From NCBI RefSeq assembly GCF_000699445.3, contig NC_067198.1, positions 24,439,536-24,503,535 of the forward strand: a stretch of 64,000 nucleotides of DNA. The letters run 5' to 3'. The stretch comes from Schistosoma haematobium (Eukaryota; Platyhelminthes; Trematoda; Strigeidida; Schistosomatidae). The notes below the pieces were generated by a model, which was not told where the DNA came from, searched no databases, and saw only the letters and a program-made list of their open reading frames with translations. The position numbers and the translations under genes are program-made. Position 1 is the first letter of the stretch; each line of letters opens with the position of its first letter. Of the stretch, positions 46,154 through 59,050 are shown in pieces.

Positions 46154-46400
46154 TGTCACAGTAAATAAATCCCCAGGAGCAATAGTTCTGTTAGGCTCCG
46201 ACATTGATACTGACCTCATTGGATCCAGTAAATCGATTTACTGAACTCATCCTGGCTGAAGGCGCTCGGTCACACATCCGCACCAGATCACGAGTGGGGA
46301 CGTCATGGTTCGCATTCCTTGAGAATGTGAACCAGCTTAGACCAAATGCTTCTCCATATATCGATATCTTTCCAAATATATCTCCATTTTCGGCTTGTAA
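46154..46400 (+). mobile_element. Diverged LTR related to the Boudicca-like LTRs
   Basis: tgtcacagtaaataaatcccc at the left resembles the LTR start, and a stretch with ctgaaggcgctcggtca and catccgcaccagatcacg matches LTR positions about 100-140 almost exactly. The rest is strongly diverged and the right end is not clear. Probably a related subfamily. Confidence 0.55.
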
Positions 46401-47565
46401 TTTGACTGGGCTAGTATACGTTGAATATAAGTGTTGCGCCTAAAAACGTTGTAAAACTTCGGATAATTGTGGTATCGTTATTATGTACTTTGTCTTATTT
46501 GGTGTAAACCTCATGTTTGTTGCTACTGTGTAACACTCTGAAAAACATCGGTTTAATTATGTTGTTGAAGAATCTATCACAGATAGGTGAATAATTTTAC
46601 TGAAAATAAGCACATACTTATGAAAACAGGTTACTGATAGCAGTTCACATACTTATGTTTGGTTATAGAAGTGAAGAAACGTACATGTAATAGATGTTAA
46701 ATATATTTCTTCTCCACTTATACACTACTTTCCAGTATATCCTCCTGTTTAAAGAAAATATCGACTACGCTTATTGGCCAAAATTTTATGGCTGGCAAGA
46801 TCTTAGCTGAACGTGAAGTTAATATAGGACATCGGTTTTGAATCACCATATTTGTAACGGCGGTCTATCACAAACTTTATTTCATTTGTGTCAGTAGGTG
46901 GGTAATGAGTCCCACTCAATGTTTATTTGATGAGAAAGTTAATATACAGGTGACAAGAGATTCATTATGGGTTTGTGAACTTCAAAGTGAAAAGGTTTTG
47001 AATCGACAGTGCCAGAAGCTGTACTATGGATAGCTCAGTGCTACTCATGTTCTATGTGTATATAACTTGGCTAAAATTATGAAATATCATGTGCTTTTAA
47101 ACACTTATCAGCTACTGAGAAATTCTCGACAGTTCACATAATTTCCACAGATTATTCTGAAGCTCTTAACTGGAATATCAAGCATATTTGCTTCCCAGAC
47201 GTTTATTCTGACTTTAGCCAACAAAATGCTGTTGACAATCATGTGGAAAGCCAGACCAAGAACTAAATGATCAACCCTACCTAGGTGTTCCATTTATTCG
47301 TCAGTCCCGGGACAACAGAGAGTTTCGTTGACATGTTGCAGTAAGGAGGACAAGTTTTGAGGTGCGTACCTCAGTTTACACAACACATTTTATTTTTCGT
47401 GTAAAGATTTACTTGTTTACAGAAAGATTTATTACAATGTTCGACATTACTGATAGACTGCGCGTTCAGATTACTTATTTCGACTGCAAACGGCAAGTAA
47501 GTTCAGTCGTGACTGAAAATTTACACTATACCAGAATTTTTATGGTGCATAATAAACATGAATGC
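46401..47565. other. No gene recognised
   Basis: AT-rich sequence between two LTR relics; only short chance frames. Confidence 0.4.
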
Positions 47566-47892
47566 TGAAGATGCCACAGGTATTTGCAGTTTTTATAACG
47601 CTTTAACCAGTAACACCTTCTACTATGAATAGTACCCACCAAGTGAAATCAAAAGGCAGAAGCGAGGAGGTTAGAAGATATATTTGATAAGTTATAAATA
47701 TATCGAGAGCAGACGGATCTAGACTGGCTAGTTATTGCAGGGTATGTTGAGCACAGCGTTCCCGCTCGTGATCTTATGCGGATGCGTCACCGAGCACCTT
47801 CAGCTAGATGATTCCATTAAAACTAATGTGGTCAGCATCCAATGCCGAAGACATACAAAGCTATTTATTTTGGGGATTTATTTACCGCTACA
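47566..47892 (-). mobile_element. Old solo LTR of the Boudicca-like family
   Basis: On the plus strand it runs from tgaagatgccacagg to taccgctaca, the reverse of the LTR at 48,150. It is the same length class (327 bp) but clearly diverged. Flanks atgc and atgt may be a decayed 4-bp duplication. Confidence 0.7.
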
Positions 47893-48149
47893 ATGTTTAT
47901 TGCAACTATCGGCTATTGTTAACCAAAAAGTGATTCATAAAGGCTTTTCTACACCACATCACCTCTGCATAAGCTAGCCAGCTCCAATTGAATTTGCTGA
48001 TGTATTCAACAGAAAACTTCATTCCAAAATAGCGGAAATTATAAAACTCTTCAAGTACAGTCACGCACAAACCATACTTTAGTTCAAAATCTGATCGGTT
48101 TAGTGATGGTTGAGAGGAACTCAACATTAAAGCACGTGACGAATGATAT

Positions 48150-48470
48150 TGTAGCGGTAAAAAAATCCCTAAAATAAATAGCATTAAGTTTTCGACATTG
48201 GATGCTGACCATATGTTTTAGTGGACTCATCTAGCTGAAGGCGCTCGGTCAGGCATCCGCACCAGATCACGTGTGGTAACGCCGTGCTCAACATCAACCG
48301 CAATCGCTAGCCAGATTAGATCAGAGAATTCCGATATATTGGTCATCGCCAAATATACTCTTCCGGTCTCCTCGACTCTGTCTTTTGATTTCTCTTGGTG
48401 GGAACGAAATATATTAGAAGGTGTTACTGATAGAAGCGTTGTCAAACACTGAATACCTGTGACATCATCA
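48150..48470 (+). repeat. 5' LTR
   Basis: Begins tgtagcggtaaa and ends gtgacatcatca. Same length as the 3' LTR, about eight mismatches by eye. Contains the conserved ctgaaggcgctcggtca stretch shared by all related LTRs here. Confidence 0.92.
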
Positions 48471-48471
48471 T

Positions 48472-48489
48472 TGGTGAACCCGACGTGAT
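48472..48489 (+). promoter_or_regulatory. Primer binding site, tRNA-Trp type
   Basis: tggtgaacccgacgtgat lies one base after the 5' LTR. It is complementary to the 3' end of eukaryotic tRNA-Trp at 17 of 18 positions, from knowledge of that tRNA. A Trp primer is typical of the CsRn1/Boudicca group. Confidence 0.75.
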
Positions 48490-48650
48490 CTGGTACACCT
48501 AATTGCAACTGTGAGTCTGTTCCTTTTTGGGATTTTTATATATCATTGCCTTATTTTTTACTTTTTTTTAAACATTGTGATTTTTTTCGTGTTTTTTCTT
48601 GGATATATATATATTTTCCCCTCGTTCATTATCGTACTTCATACTTCATC

Positions 48651-49484
48651 ATGACTGAACAGACACCTAAAGTACTCAAGCTTAAGACTTTGTCCCCGCC
48701 TTCGTTTCAACTGATGCCTTTCTGGCCCGACAACATCGAAGCCTGGTTTTGCTACGCAGAAGCCTACTTCTCCGAGCACGGCGTGATCGACACACGTGCA
48801 CAATTCCTCGCAGTAGTCAAGGCACTACCGCGCGAATTCAACAGGTACGTAACACCTAGTATGTTTACTAGTGATGTTTCCGATCCTTACGAAATCTTAA
48901 AACGCTCGATTCTTAAACGAGGAGATCTAACCGATCGACAAAGGTTAGATCAACTCTTCAATAACATCGACCTGCAACACGGTTCTGCGACAGACATGTT
49001 GCAACGGATGAGAGAGGTTATAGGCCTAAGAACTTTCGACGAAGGTCTATTCAAACAACTCTTCTTGTCAAAACTTCCCCAACAGGTGCAAGCAGTTCTG
49101 GTCTCGTTCCAGAACAACGGCTTAGACGAGCTAGCTGCATCTGCCGACCGCATTCTAGAAATTACGAAACCTTCTACTACCGAGGTATTTTCAGTCAAAG
49201 AAAGGCCTCACACGACTCAGAATGATATAACCGACTTATGTCACACACTCACGCGTTATCTTAGTCTTCGTACCGACCGTAAGAGATCGCGCACACCACG
49301 TAGAAGCATTTCTCGTAAGCGATCTGTCTCTAGACCACGAGAGACAGATAACCCCGACTGGTGCTGGTATCATAACCAGTATGGAAAGCTTTCCAGAAAT
49401 TGCAGAAAACCCTGCAATTTTCCCAACACGAAACCGACTGATTCGAAAAACAATTCGGGAAACTTCCAAGCCGGCACGCGTTAA
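48651..49484 (+). CDS. Gag-like protein of the LTR retrotransposon
   Basis: 277 codons from MTEQTPKVLKLKTLSPPSFQ. The open frame extends upstream to 48,546, but the ATG at 48,651 begins the recognisable protein and the upstream part looks like leader. The central part resembles gag of metazoan gypsy elements (FWPDNIEAWFCYAEAYF; SKLPQQVQAVL). A basic Arg/Ser-rich region leads to CWYHNQYGKLSRNC and KPC, the Cys-His-Cys-Cys finger of CsRn1-type elements that would bind the element RNA. The next frame (protease) is -1 and overlaps its end. Confidence 0.88.
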   Translation: MTEQTPKVLKLKTLSPPSFQLMPFWPDNIEAWFCYAEAYFSEHGVIDTRAQFLAVVKALPREFNRYVTPSMFTSDVSDPYEILKRSILKRGDLTDRQRLDQLFNNIDLQHGSATDMLQRMREVIGLRTFDEGLFKQLFLSKLPQQVQAVLVSFQNNGLDELAASADRILEITKPSTTEVFSVKERPHTTQNDITDLCHTLTRYLSLRTDRKRSRTPRRSISRKRSVSRPRETDNPDWCWYHNQYGKLSRNCRKPCNFPNTKPTDSKNNSGNFQAGTR

Positions 49485-49486
49485 CG

Positions 49487-49888
49487 GCAACCGTAGCCGG
49501 CGAACAAAGCCGTCTGTTATTCGTCACAGATGTGACAACGAGAGTTCGCTACCTCGTCGACACTGGCGCAGAAGTTAGCGTTCTCCCAGCAAATCCTAAC
49601 GACCGACTACACGAATCGACCCTAAACTTACAGGCGGCAAACGGAAAACCGATCGCTACATATGGCAAAAGGTACGTTTACCTTAACGTGGGTTTACGCA
49701 AACCCATACACTGGATTTTCGTTGTTGCAGATGTTTCTATACCAATCATTGGTATGGACCTTCTACAACACCACAATCTGATCATCGATACGCGCAAACG
49801 GAGGCTAGTAGACGGGAACACTAATTTGTCCGTTTGCGTAACTTCTTTACTGGTTGTAGAGTATCCCCAGTCACAGTTAAACATATGA
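49487..49888 (+). pseudogene. Protease region of pol, separate frame
   Basis: In -1 frame relative to gag. RVRYLVDTGAEVSVLPA contains the Asp-Thr-Gly catalytic triad of a retroviral-type aspartic protease, and IPIIGMDLLQHHNLII the second conserved hairpin. Homology runs on until about 49,860, where it continues in the next frame. It is read as a break rather than a programmed shift because a second shift inside pol is not usual. Confidence 0.78.
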
Positions 49889-52614
49889 TAGACCCACTCT
49901 ATCAACCACTACTCGATAAGTACCCTGGGATACAACAAACTCAACCGAAACTACCGTGTGTAACCAGCAACGTTACACATCACATCACGACTACAGGACC
50001 ACCTGTATTCTCTAAAGCACGACGACTAGCTCCTGAAAAGCTAAGGTTAGCGAAAAACGAATTCGATCACATGATGGACTTAGGAATCATACGACCGTCA
50101 AGTAGCCCATATGCATCTCCGTTGCACATGGTCCCTAAAAAGGACAGCAACGATTGGCGTCCAACTGGTGACTATCGGCGATTGAACGCGAAAACCATTC
50201 CCGATCGTTACCCGTTGCCTCACATTCACGATTTGACAGCTACCTTGAAAGGTACAACTGTCTTTTCGAAAATCGACTTGGTTAAAGCGTATAACCAAAT
50301 CCCTATGGCTACTGACGACATACCGAAAACAGCTATCATAACTCCTTTCGGACTCTATGAATTTTTGCGAATGCCTTTCGGTCTAAGGAATGCTGCTCAA
50401 ACATTCCAAAGATTCATAGACGACGTTTTTCGAGGTCTCAACTTCGTACACGCGTATGTTGATGACTGTCTAATCGCAAGTCCGGACAGAGAAACACATC
50501 TCAAGCATCTGGATCTTGTTTTCGAACGACTTCAAAAACATGGCATTACTGTAAACGTTCAGAAATGCCAATTCGGAACCGACTCGTTAGACTTTCTGGG
50601 ACACACTATCGATGCTCAAGGCATTCGACCTCTTAGGACCAAAGTGGCGGCCATTCTGGATTACCCAGAACCGACCACCGTCAAGCAATTACGCACGTTC
50701 AACGGCCTGGTAAGTTTCTATAGACGTTTCATACCCAAATGCGCATTACTTATGAAACCTCTGACCGACCAACTTCGTGGAAATGCGAAATCCATTAATT
50801 TGGACGACACCGCACGAAAAGCATTCTCCACAGTTAAGGAACTGATTGCTAAAGCAACAATGCTCGCACATCAGGACACCCGAGCACCCATTAGCATCGC
50901 AGTAGACGCATCCGACTCAGCAATCGGAGGAGTCTTACAACAATGGGTTAACAACTCCTGGCAACCCTTGGCATTTTTCTCTAGAAGGTTGCTAGACACC
51001 GAATCGAGGTACAGCACATTCGGTAGGGAACTCCTAGCTATGTATTGTGCTGTACGGCATTTCCAACACTATATCGAAGGCCGTGAATTCACTCTTTTCA
51101 CGGACCATAAACCGCTCACTTTCTCGTTAAGCTCTCCTTCTGACAAGTACTCTCCTCGTGAGTCTCGACAACTGGACTACATTTCGCAGTTTACTTCAGA
51201 TATTCAACACATCTCTGGAGCAAACAATGTAGTTGCAGACGCTTTATCTCGTATAACTTCCTTGAACAGTTTCCAAGGAATCGACCTTCTTAAACTCGCC
51301 GAGCTTCAAAAAGAAGACAGTGATCTTCAGCACGAGTTATCGTCCACAACACTTAAACTACGCATCAAACAGATGGGAACAGGTAAAGAAACCTTACTTT
51401 GTGACACATCTACAGGTAGGGATCGCCCAATCGTGCCGAAACATTATCGACGCAATGTCTTCAACACATTGCACAAACTTTCGCATCCAGGTGTTCGTGC
51501 AACCATCAAGCTTATAGCAGAAAGGTTTTGCTGGCCTGGAATGAATAGAGACGTGAGGGAGTGGGCACGCTCCTGTGTAAGCTGCCAAAAATCTAAGGTT
51601 ATCAGACACAATAAATGTCCCTTAGGCTCGTTTAAAACTCCCGATGCCCGTTTCGACCATGTTCATCTGGATTTGGTAGGACCTTTACCAGATTCAAATG
51701 GATACTCTTATCTCTTAACCTGCGTTGACCGTTTCACTCGATGGCCAGAAGCAGTACCTATTAAGGACATCACTGCTGAAACAGTGGCCCGCACCTTCGT
51801 CGAACGATGGGTAGCAAACTTCGGTTGCCCTTCAACCATCACTACAGACCGCGGACGTCAGTTTGAATCTGAACTTTTCCGTCGTCTGACCACACTTTTA
51901 GGAATCACTCGCTTCCGAACGACCGCCTACCATCCACAAGCAAACGGGTTGGTAGAACGTTTTCACCGACAACTGAAAGCTTCGCTATCAGCAGCAAACG
52001 TTTCACAGTGGACCGACGCTCTTCCACTCGTCTTACTAGGTATCCGCAATGCAGTGAAAGCTGACATTGGATACACTGCGTCTCAACTCGTTTATGGAAC
52101 GACACTTCGACTTCCAGGAGAATTCGTGGATCCTTCATCCTCTTCAATGAACATGGATCTAACCTCCTACACGAACAGGCTTACAAACGCAATGCGTTCA
52201 GTTAAACCTGCTTTCACTCGACCTCAATCAACTGATGTTTTCGTTCAACCTGACTTACGATATAGTACACACGTTTTCATTCGTCGAGACTCGCATCGAC
52301 GACCATTCGAATCAGCATACGAAGGACCCTTCAAAGTTCTTCAACGTGAATCTAAGTACTATATAGTCGATAAGAACGGAACAAACGATAGAATCAGCAT
52401 CGATCGCTTAAAAGCAGCGTATTTAGAAGGAAATCCTATCCACGTCGATTTTCCTTCGGTACAATCGAACGACACGACTCCGACACTTACAATACCTCAT
52501 CCGACAACCAACACACACGATGATACTTCGACAGTATCCGAAAATAAACTTAAAACGACGCGTTCTGGAAGAAGGGTGAGATTTCCAGAACATTTAAACG
52601 ACTATTGCACGTAA
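49834..52614 (+). CDS. Reverse transcriptase-RNase H-integrase of the LTR retrotransposon
   Basis: 926 codons in one frame. RT motifs: [44 protein letters not shown] and YVDD at about residues 208-211. RNase [17 protein letters not shown] and LFTDHKPL (about 420). Integrase: zinc-binding HKLSHPGV to CVSCQKSK (about 546-580), DDE core with [18 protein letters not shown] and [10 protein letters not shown] (about 612, 671 and 707), then the GPF module in [10 protein letters not shown]. The first about ten residues overlap the protease frame, so the annotated ATG is arbitrary; the protein was originally part of a longer pol. No stops occur inside. Confidence 0.92.
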   Translation: MRNFFTGCRVSPVTVKHMIDPLYQPLLDKYPGIQQTQPKLPCVTSNVTHHITTTGPPVFSKARRLAPEKLRLAKNEFDHMMDLGIIRPSSSPYASPLHMVPKKDSNDWRPTGDYRRLNAKTIPDRYPLPHIHDLTATLKGTTVFSKIDLVKAYNQIPMATDDIPKTAIITPFGLYEFLRMPFGLRNAAQTFQRFIDDVFRGLNFVHAYVDDCLIASPDRETHLKHLDLVFERLQKHGITVNVQKCQFGTDSLDFLGHTIDAQGIRPLRTKVAAILDYPEPTTVKQLRTFNGLVSFYRRFIPKCALLMKPLTDQLRGNAKSINLDDTARKAFSTVKELIAKATMLAHQDTRAPISIAVDASDSAIGGVLQQWVNNSWQPLAFFSRRLLDTESRYSTFGRELLAMYCAVRHFQHYIEGREFTLFTDHKPLTFSLSSPSDKYSPRESRQLDYISQFTSDIQHISGANNVVADALSRITSLNSFQGIDLLKLAELQKEDSDLQHELSSTTLKLRIKQMGTGKETLLCDTSTGRDRPIVPKHYRRNVFNTLHKLSHPGVRATIKLIAERFCWPGMNRDVREWARSCVSCQKSKVIRHNKCPLGSFKTPDARFDHVHLDLVGPLPDSNGYSYLLTCVDRFTRWPEAVPIKDITAETVARTFVERWVANFGCPSTITTDRGRQFESELFRRLTTLLGITRFRTTAYHPQANGLVERFHRQLKASLSAANVSQWTDALPLVLLGIRNAVKADIGYTASQLVYGTTLRLPGEFVDPSSSSMNMDLTSYTNRLTNAMRSVKPAFTRPQSTDVFVQPDLRYSTHVFIRRDSHRRPFESAYEGPFKVLQRESKYYIVDKNGTNDRISIDRLKAAYLEGNPIHVDFPSVQSNDTTPTLTIPHPTTNTHDDTSTVSENKLKTTRSGRRVRFPEHLNDYCT

Positions 52615-53040
52615 GGCACTTCTCGACATTTTATATTATTTTTAAAAAAAACAATTTTAATATGCTTATATATTTTTATTTCTATTTAAAAAAAACAAAA
52701 AAAACAATTTTTTAATGCTATTACGTGTTCATGAGTTTATTTTCCATTTTTTTCCGCCGACATTGTGTTTTTACGCACATACGAGTGTATTTCGACATGC
52801 ACTTACATTTTCTTTTTTCTTTTCCAGGACGGCTGGAAAAGAACGATGACGTTTATGAGGATCCGAAATTTTCATTGTACATTTTCCTTTTTACTATGTT
52901 GAACCTCCGTCCCATATAGTAAGGAAAGACGACCAGACGCTGCTAAATTTAGTAAGCTATCAGAAGAGTGTTTACCAACGACAAACTCGTTGGGTTTAAA
53001 CTTCTGGCTGGCCACGTCTTAGGGTGGTCACTGCCCCACT

Positions 53041-53053
53041 AGGGGGAGTGATC
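53041..53053 (+). promoter_or_regulatory. Polypurine tract before 3' LTR
   Basis: agggggagtgatc directly precedes the 3' LTR and would prime second-strand synthesis. Confidence 0.65.
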
Positions 53054-53374
53054 TGTAGCGGTAAATAAATCCCCAAAATAAATAGCATTAAGTTTTCGAC
53101 ATTGGATGCTGACCATATGTTTTAGTGGACTCATCTAGCTGAAGGCGCTCGGTCAGGCATCCGTACCAGATCACGTGTGGTAACGCCGTGCTCAACATCA
53201 ACCGCAATCGCTAGCCAGATTAGATCAGAGAATTCCGATATATTGGTCATCGCCAAATATACTCTTCCGATCTCCTCGACTCTGTCTTTTGATTTCTCTT
53301 GGTGGTTACGAATTATATTAGAAGGTGTTACTGGTAGAAGCGTTGTCAAACACTGAATACCTGTGACATCATCA
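53054..53374 (+). repeat. 3' LTR
   Basis: Begins tgtagcggtaaa and ends gtgacatcatca; 321 bp. Followed by atat, matching the bases before the 5' LTR. Confidence 0.92.
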
Positions 53375-56300
53375 ATATTTAGTGCTTTTTAAATGCAAAA
53401 GAGAAATAATTCAGTTCAAAGCCTGAAAATACATCAGATCCTGTTTATTAATAGAAGTATAATTTAACTATGCTTAGTTGATTGGAAAGACAATATTAAA
53501 GCTGGTGTAACAGTCGCAGAAAAGGAGACTAAATCTTAAAATAGACCACAATAATTCGCCATACGGTATGATCCAAAAATTTTGGGAATGCGTGAGACAT
53601 ATCGAAAGAGTCGATAAGTGCAAATTTGACGATGCACACGATAACGCGCCTCATGTGAGCGAAAAAAGCAGAATTTTTTTCTACCGTCCCTTTATGTTTA
53701 TACATCCAATTATCAGAGTTCAAAGAAGATTAGAAATTAGTATGAGAAATTAGGATTTAGACCTGGAACTTAAAGGTTAGGAGTTGAATTAAGAATTTTA
53801 TTCACGGTTTGATGTCAGATATAATTTCGATTGTTAGTCAACTAAATGGATGAATGAATTTCGCTCCAAAGCCACAGATATACTAACCTGAACTTCATTC
53901 ATTCCTTCATAAATCATAGTCTTGTCTTCACCACACCCAACCCTAAAATAATGAAATTAACTGCTCGTTGCACGTAAAAATTTCCGTACAATCCATTCAA
54001 AACAAGGATTATGAAAATCATGAGATTCGGCAACAAACTATTCGCAACGGCACTTTGTATCCGCCTAATGGCTAGCTTTGTTCTGATTAGCCGCACAAGA
54101 CCGTCAGTATAGTGTGGTTTGAACTTAAGGGTTCATTTTAGTTGTCGCATCAGATAACCCATGTTTCACTAAGGAATCTGTCATCAACTCTGATGAACAA
54201 AGTTAACTAAACAGAGTGATTTGGGATACTATGGAGAAAGTTAACATTGACTCATTTTGTAAGTAATCTTTGTTACAATTCGTACTTTTCATAGTTCCAC
54301 ATAATTTGTGCAAATACTATCACTGACTGTAAAAATTGTCTTTTAAATTTAAGTTTGATCTCCCGTTAGTGTTTGGCTTCCTACTGGTATGACATACTGA
54401 TTATCGTTCACAAACACACTACTGCACACTTCTTGTTCCCAATCACTAACTGCTACGTTAAAAGAACTCTGACATATTTTTGCTATCTACCCTTACAGAT
54501 ATTTCCATAACGTGTTTATTCAAGATAAAGATTATCTTGAATTGTGTCAACCGTGATAACTTTTTAATATAATTGTGAATTATGGGACCAAAAGTTTCAA
54601 CTTTTAGCAATATGTATCATGTTTTGGTATTGATACTACTGGTCTACAATAACACACACAGATCTTGCACCAAAGAGATTATATTCAGTCTACGCTTATT
54701 ATCTAAAGACTTGTTGCGGCTTCAAGACCACTACCTGTAAATTCCAGTGTAAGAAGCATAAGTCAAAGCCTGAAGTACACCTCTAAGAGGTTGGTAAGTT
54801 TTGCTATACAAAAATGTGGTGAGTAGCGTATATAAGACGGTCTAAAGGAGAAAAAAGCAAGATAAAATGTTGGTGAGCAATAAGTAAGCAGCAAGTATAA
54901 ACAGTGCATTTACATCTGGTAATAAAAGCAATGGACAGTAATTATCAGTAACACAGATGGGATTTATGGTATATGATAACAGCGACTCTAAACTAGTCAG
55001 GTAGAATTTTGGATATGTTACGTGTTGACGAGTAATATCTGAATTGAGAGAATAGGTTTGAACCCTATTTTACCCAATAATTGACCTAGATTATTAATCT
55101 TTGTACTCCAAAAGGTTCGAAAGATGTGTAAAATAGCAATCCTGTCACCTAAATTCCATAGGGTAGACAGGAAGGATGCAATATGCTGCCGACTTGTAGC
55201 TGTTTTCCTGATATTCACGAGTGTTGGAAAGTTTGATAGATAATCAAAAAGGGAGCCTATGTGCGAAATACAACTCGTCTTCATGAAAAAGGAATTGTGC
55301 AGTGTGAATGGCTTACCAGCGTTGAACACATGGACATAATTCTGTCTCCAAAATTTGCATACACACGCTTTATTTCTTGACTTTGACAAAGCGTTTGAAG
55401 CTGTCTTACTATCTGTTCTGTTAGCCTAAATCAAGCAAACAAAATCACAGTCCTGCTGTTTTCTTGATGAAAGAAATAATTCCATGGCCAAACGCTCTGT
55501 GCAAAAGTTAGCAACGTAAAATCAAGCTGAAGAGCCAAAGAGATCAGGTGCCACTGAAAAAATAGATACACAAGAATGTTTTGGCATTCAACCGCTAAGA
55601 ACGTCAAACGATGGTATTTCGAGCTGCATAAACTATTAAGGAAAACTAAATCATCCTAGGTCACTGCCCATCTAAAAACCCATTTCTATTGATAGTAGAG
55701 GTCCTGGATATCAGAAATAATCATTAGGTTGGTACAACAAAAGCTTGGGTTATTCTCTGCCTCCTTCAAACACACCTGAGCTTTCGGATTTCAGGGTATT
55801 TCTTGATGTTATCCAAGAGTCACATCTCAAAACCCATAAAATAATTGTACCGTGTAATGGAGTGAGTGCAATTAAAATCTATGGATGCTGTCCTATTAAG
55901 CATTACCGTCATGTTTTTTTAATTTTCCTCCCTGTTTGTATATCTTGAACTTATTTCACACATTCAACAATTATACAGAACAGCCACTTCTACAGTATAG
56001 TAACATAGACAGATGTGACTGTATGGTGAATGAACAATATTGCTGAGATATTTCACGCTTCTTGATGTATTCTGTTATTATAATATGATACTGAAAATTA
56101 AGCTAGAAATTTATTTGATGCAATCCCGTTGTTCTTCCGATAGTTTACGTCCGTTGCACACTGTTATGTCGTCTAACATAAGAATCGGATCAAATTGATG
56201 TCAATGAATTATTTATTATAGCAGATTCCGATATATTTTGTAGAATCGACGAGTTCGGATGAACATGTAAAGTGTTGAATGCATGCGTAATTTTTAGCAC

Positions 56301-57848
56301 ACATTATTTGAAACTCGTTAACACGGACAGATGATGTGAGATACTTGGCGTGAGAACCAAACAGGCTCATTCAGTTGAACGAAAGTATGACTTAACCTGG
56401 GAGATAACGGTAAGTATACATACATCAACGAAATAATAAGCAAAAATCAATATCGAACGTATGAGTGACAGAATGAATACAATGATCAAAATAACTGATC
56501 GGCACACACGTTTAGATAATTAAATAGGTGGACAGTAAGGCAGAAGCTGAAACTGGACTAGAATTCGGTCCTCCAGAAAATTCAGACCAGTGAGATAAAC
56601 TGGTAATAGTATTGATCGATCAACATTTCTTAGAATAAATTCGCCTAGAATGACAATTCATATCAGTTTGCAGTGTGACCAAAAGAGATCATAAAATGAT
56701 AAGCAGCATAGCATACACACCTGGTCGCACAACCGAATACATACCACTCGGACATCAACTTTACACTTCAAGACAAAACCGGTGAAGGATTGTGCATCGA
56801 AGTGTTAATAGTCTGATATAATCATACTACTTTTATCACGGGCCGACCAACCTGGAAAGTTCTCCCCATCGACGTAACAACAGCCCTCTCGGCGGAAATC
56901 TTGGTGTGAGGGCTCGACAACCACTTACTTACTGATGGCTCACCGTCAGTCACCTGTAACAGTTCTGCTCTATGCTTGCACCAAACTTTATCATTAAAAC
57001 CATAGTTGCTGATATTATCAACCAATCTCTGCTCGCCTCAATCCGCAACTATTCGTTGTTCATATACTTTTGCCGGTTCATGTTGTCCGTGTGCACTATT
57101 CATTTTCTGTGAAAAAGTCGAGAGTACGCCGAACTCGGCAGTACTACTGCCCGAAATCTTTACATACGTAACGATCTGAAAGTCAATCAAGTCAGAAGTC
57201 AACGATTATGGGATGGTACGTACCGTAGTGTTCGAGGTTTAAGCCAACTGAATGTCGTAAGCGATGCACAGTACGGTGTATCCAAACGTGACTTGATGTA
57301 AGCGCTTGACCAGACTACTTCAGCTAAGAGTGGTTACAATGGAACTACTGAGGTCGGCATCGATGTTGAAGACTTACAAAACCATTCATTGTGGTGACTT
57401 ATTTGTTACTGAAAATCATCCTGAACGTTGTCTTCTCTTCACTCTCACATATCCCCATTTTATAATCATTTTCAGTGTGACAGATCAAACATTTTCCTAG
57501 TAATTTGGCAGATAGTGACTTTACACACGATGTTATCTTAAAACAAACACACTCATCTTTTTAGCAAATGAATATTGAACCCGAAATAAATACCAGATTC
57601 ACTAGGATATTGGCAGTAGAATGGCTAGACTACTCATATTGAATGATCTCAAGGTCCTAAAATCGCGCCGTTGCATTAAGAAGCGAGCTTAAAGAAGTCA
57701 ATGGGTTTGTGCATGCCTATAATGAAGATATGGTGTATCACATGCTCGACGGTGAAGAGACTAGGATGCTTTGAATTTTGAGACTAATAATGAAGGTAAC
57801 GTAGAATATTATAATAATGAACATTCGAATTACTACATTATACATAAA

Positions 57849-58226
57849 TTTCCAAAACAGTGCAATTTAGGCCAAATAAAACATGGTCAGAACAGACGAA
57901 CCTACTATATTTAGAATTTGAAATGAATTAAAACAAACACTGGTTCGTACAAACACCACAAGAATCACTCCATATTTGGGCAAGTAAAAATAATCTGGAT
58001 ATAAAACGTGAAGTGGATCAACCACTTTACGGCAATTGCTAGTTAAGGATAATTGTTTTCAACTTTGTCATCCTATGATAATTTGAAGTATCCGAATTAT
58101 TTTACGAACCAGCAATCCCCGAAATAACGCAATTCTGGTCAGGCAAAACTGGGTGAGCGCAAACGAACGTATTGTATCTAGGATTCAACTATAAAACAAT
58201 CATTAGTTCATGCAAACACCACACAT
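57849..58226. repeat. Diverged direct repeat pair of about 110 bp
   Basis: 57,849-57,960 and 58,113-58,226 share gcaatt...ggcaaa, acgaac...tatttagaatt-type and tgcaaacaccaca-type blocks in the same order. Identity is moderate; the family is unknown. Confidence 0.45.
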
Positions 58227-58994
58227 CCCGTCCAAATGCACTGCATGCAGCCATACTTCAACAAAAGTAATGACATATAATTGTTCGGTCAATCATTATG
58301 ATCTTGAGTTATCTTCAAATATTTTTAAATTTTAGAATTACGGTATAGTTTGTTATCAATACTGCTTTAATGATCGACCTAGTCCTAAAATTGTAGATTT
58401 GTCATGATGCGACTACCTAATCTATGAGATTAACGTAGAAGTCACATCATCGTCTATTCGGACTCGGCGTACCGTAATAATCAGTAACATAATGTTTGGA
58501 GTTTCTAGAGAACACATTTAGGATAAATATAGAATAACGTACTTAATGTGAGTAAAGACAAGTTATACAGGATGACCACGTCTGTGGGGCTGAGCCATGC
58601 CATCCAATTGAATCTCGAACGAAAGTTCCCGCGTTCACCATTGTTGGCCTTCTCTTCTTGTTAAGTGTCAAATATCTATATTCGTAGTTATATCGCGTTC
58701 AACTTTGAGGATTGTGTAGTTATGACCAATGCCACTACAAAGTTTAACACCACAGCTAACCATATGAGCATACTGATTTTGTTCCATCATTCAACATTTT
58801 TTTGGTTTATGCAAACTTTACAAAATGATATAACAATTTGACGACCACTCTTTGCGACTAATGAGTACTTTCATTATTATTAGTATTATTATTGATGGCT
58901 TCATTAGATATTATATCTTCGGTACAACATAGAATTTTCAGCATAAGGTATTTCAACAAATTTCTCTTACAAAACGTGGAAGAAACTGATAACT

Positions 58995-58997
58995 ATA

Positions 58998-59048
<51 letters not shown>

Positions 59049-59050
59049 TA
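58995..59050. repeat. (AT)n microsatellite
   Basis: About 55 bases of alternating AT with two single-base interruptions (acat and gtat). Confidence 0.92.

Larger units (their letters stand above)
48150..53374 (+). mobile_element. Boudicca-like Ty3/gypsy LTR retrotransposon (CsRn1-type), 5.2 kb
   Basis: Two 321-bp LTRs enclose gag, protease, RT-RNase H and integrase in the Ty3/gypsy order, with a tRNA-Trp-type primer site and a polypurine tract. The 4-base atat lies on both sides (48,146-48,149 and 53,375-53,378). By eye the LTRs differ at about eight positions. The CHCC-type gag finger and Trp primer fit the CsRn1/Boudicca group. No envelope-like gene was seen. A frame change between protease and RT is the only clear lesion. 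Confidence 0.9.

Noticed and set aside
48546..48650. Longer gag start at 48,546
   Set aside because: The extra 35 residues are F/Y/I-rich leader translation. The ATG at 48,651 begins the recognisable gag.
55374..55415. Plus-strand reading FLDFDKAFEAV, like RT motif A
   Set aside because: Only this short motif is readable. The surrounding sequence gave no consistent RT homology in any frame, so I did not call an element.
56822..57300. Less AT-rich stretch with several short frames
   Set aside because: It resembles repeat sequence, including an acttactta run, but no family, domain or duplication could be identified.
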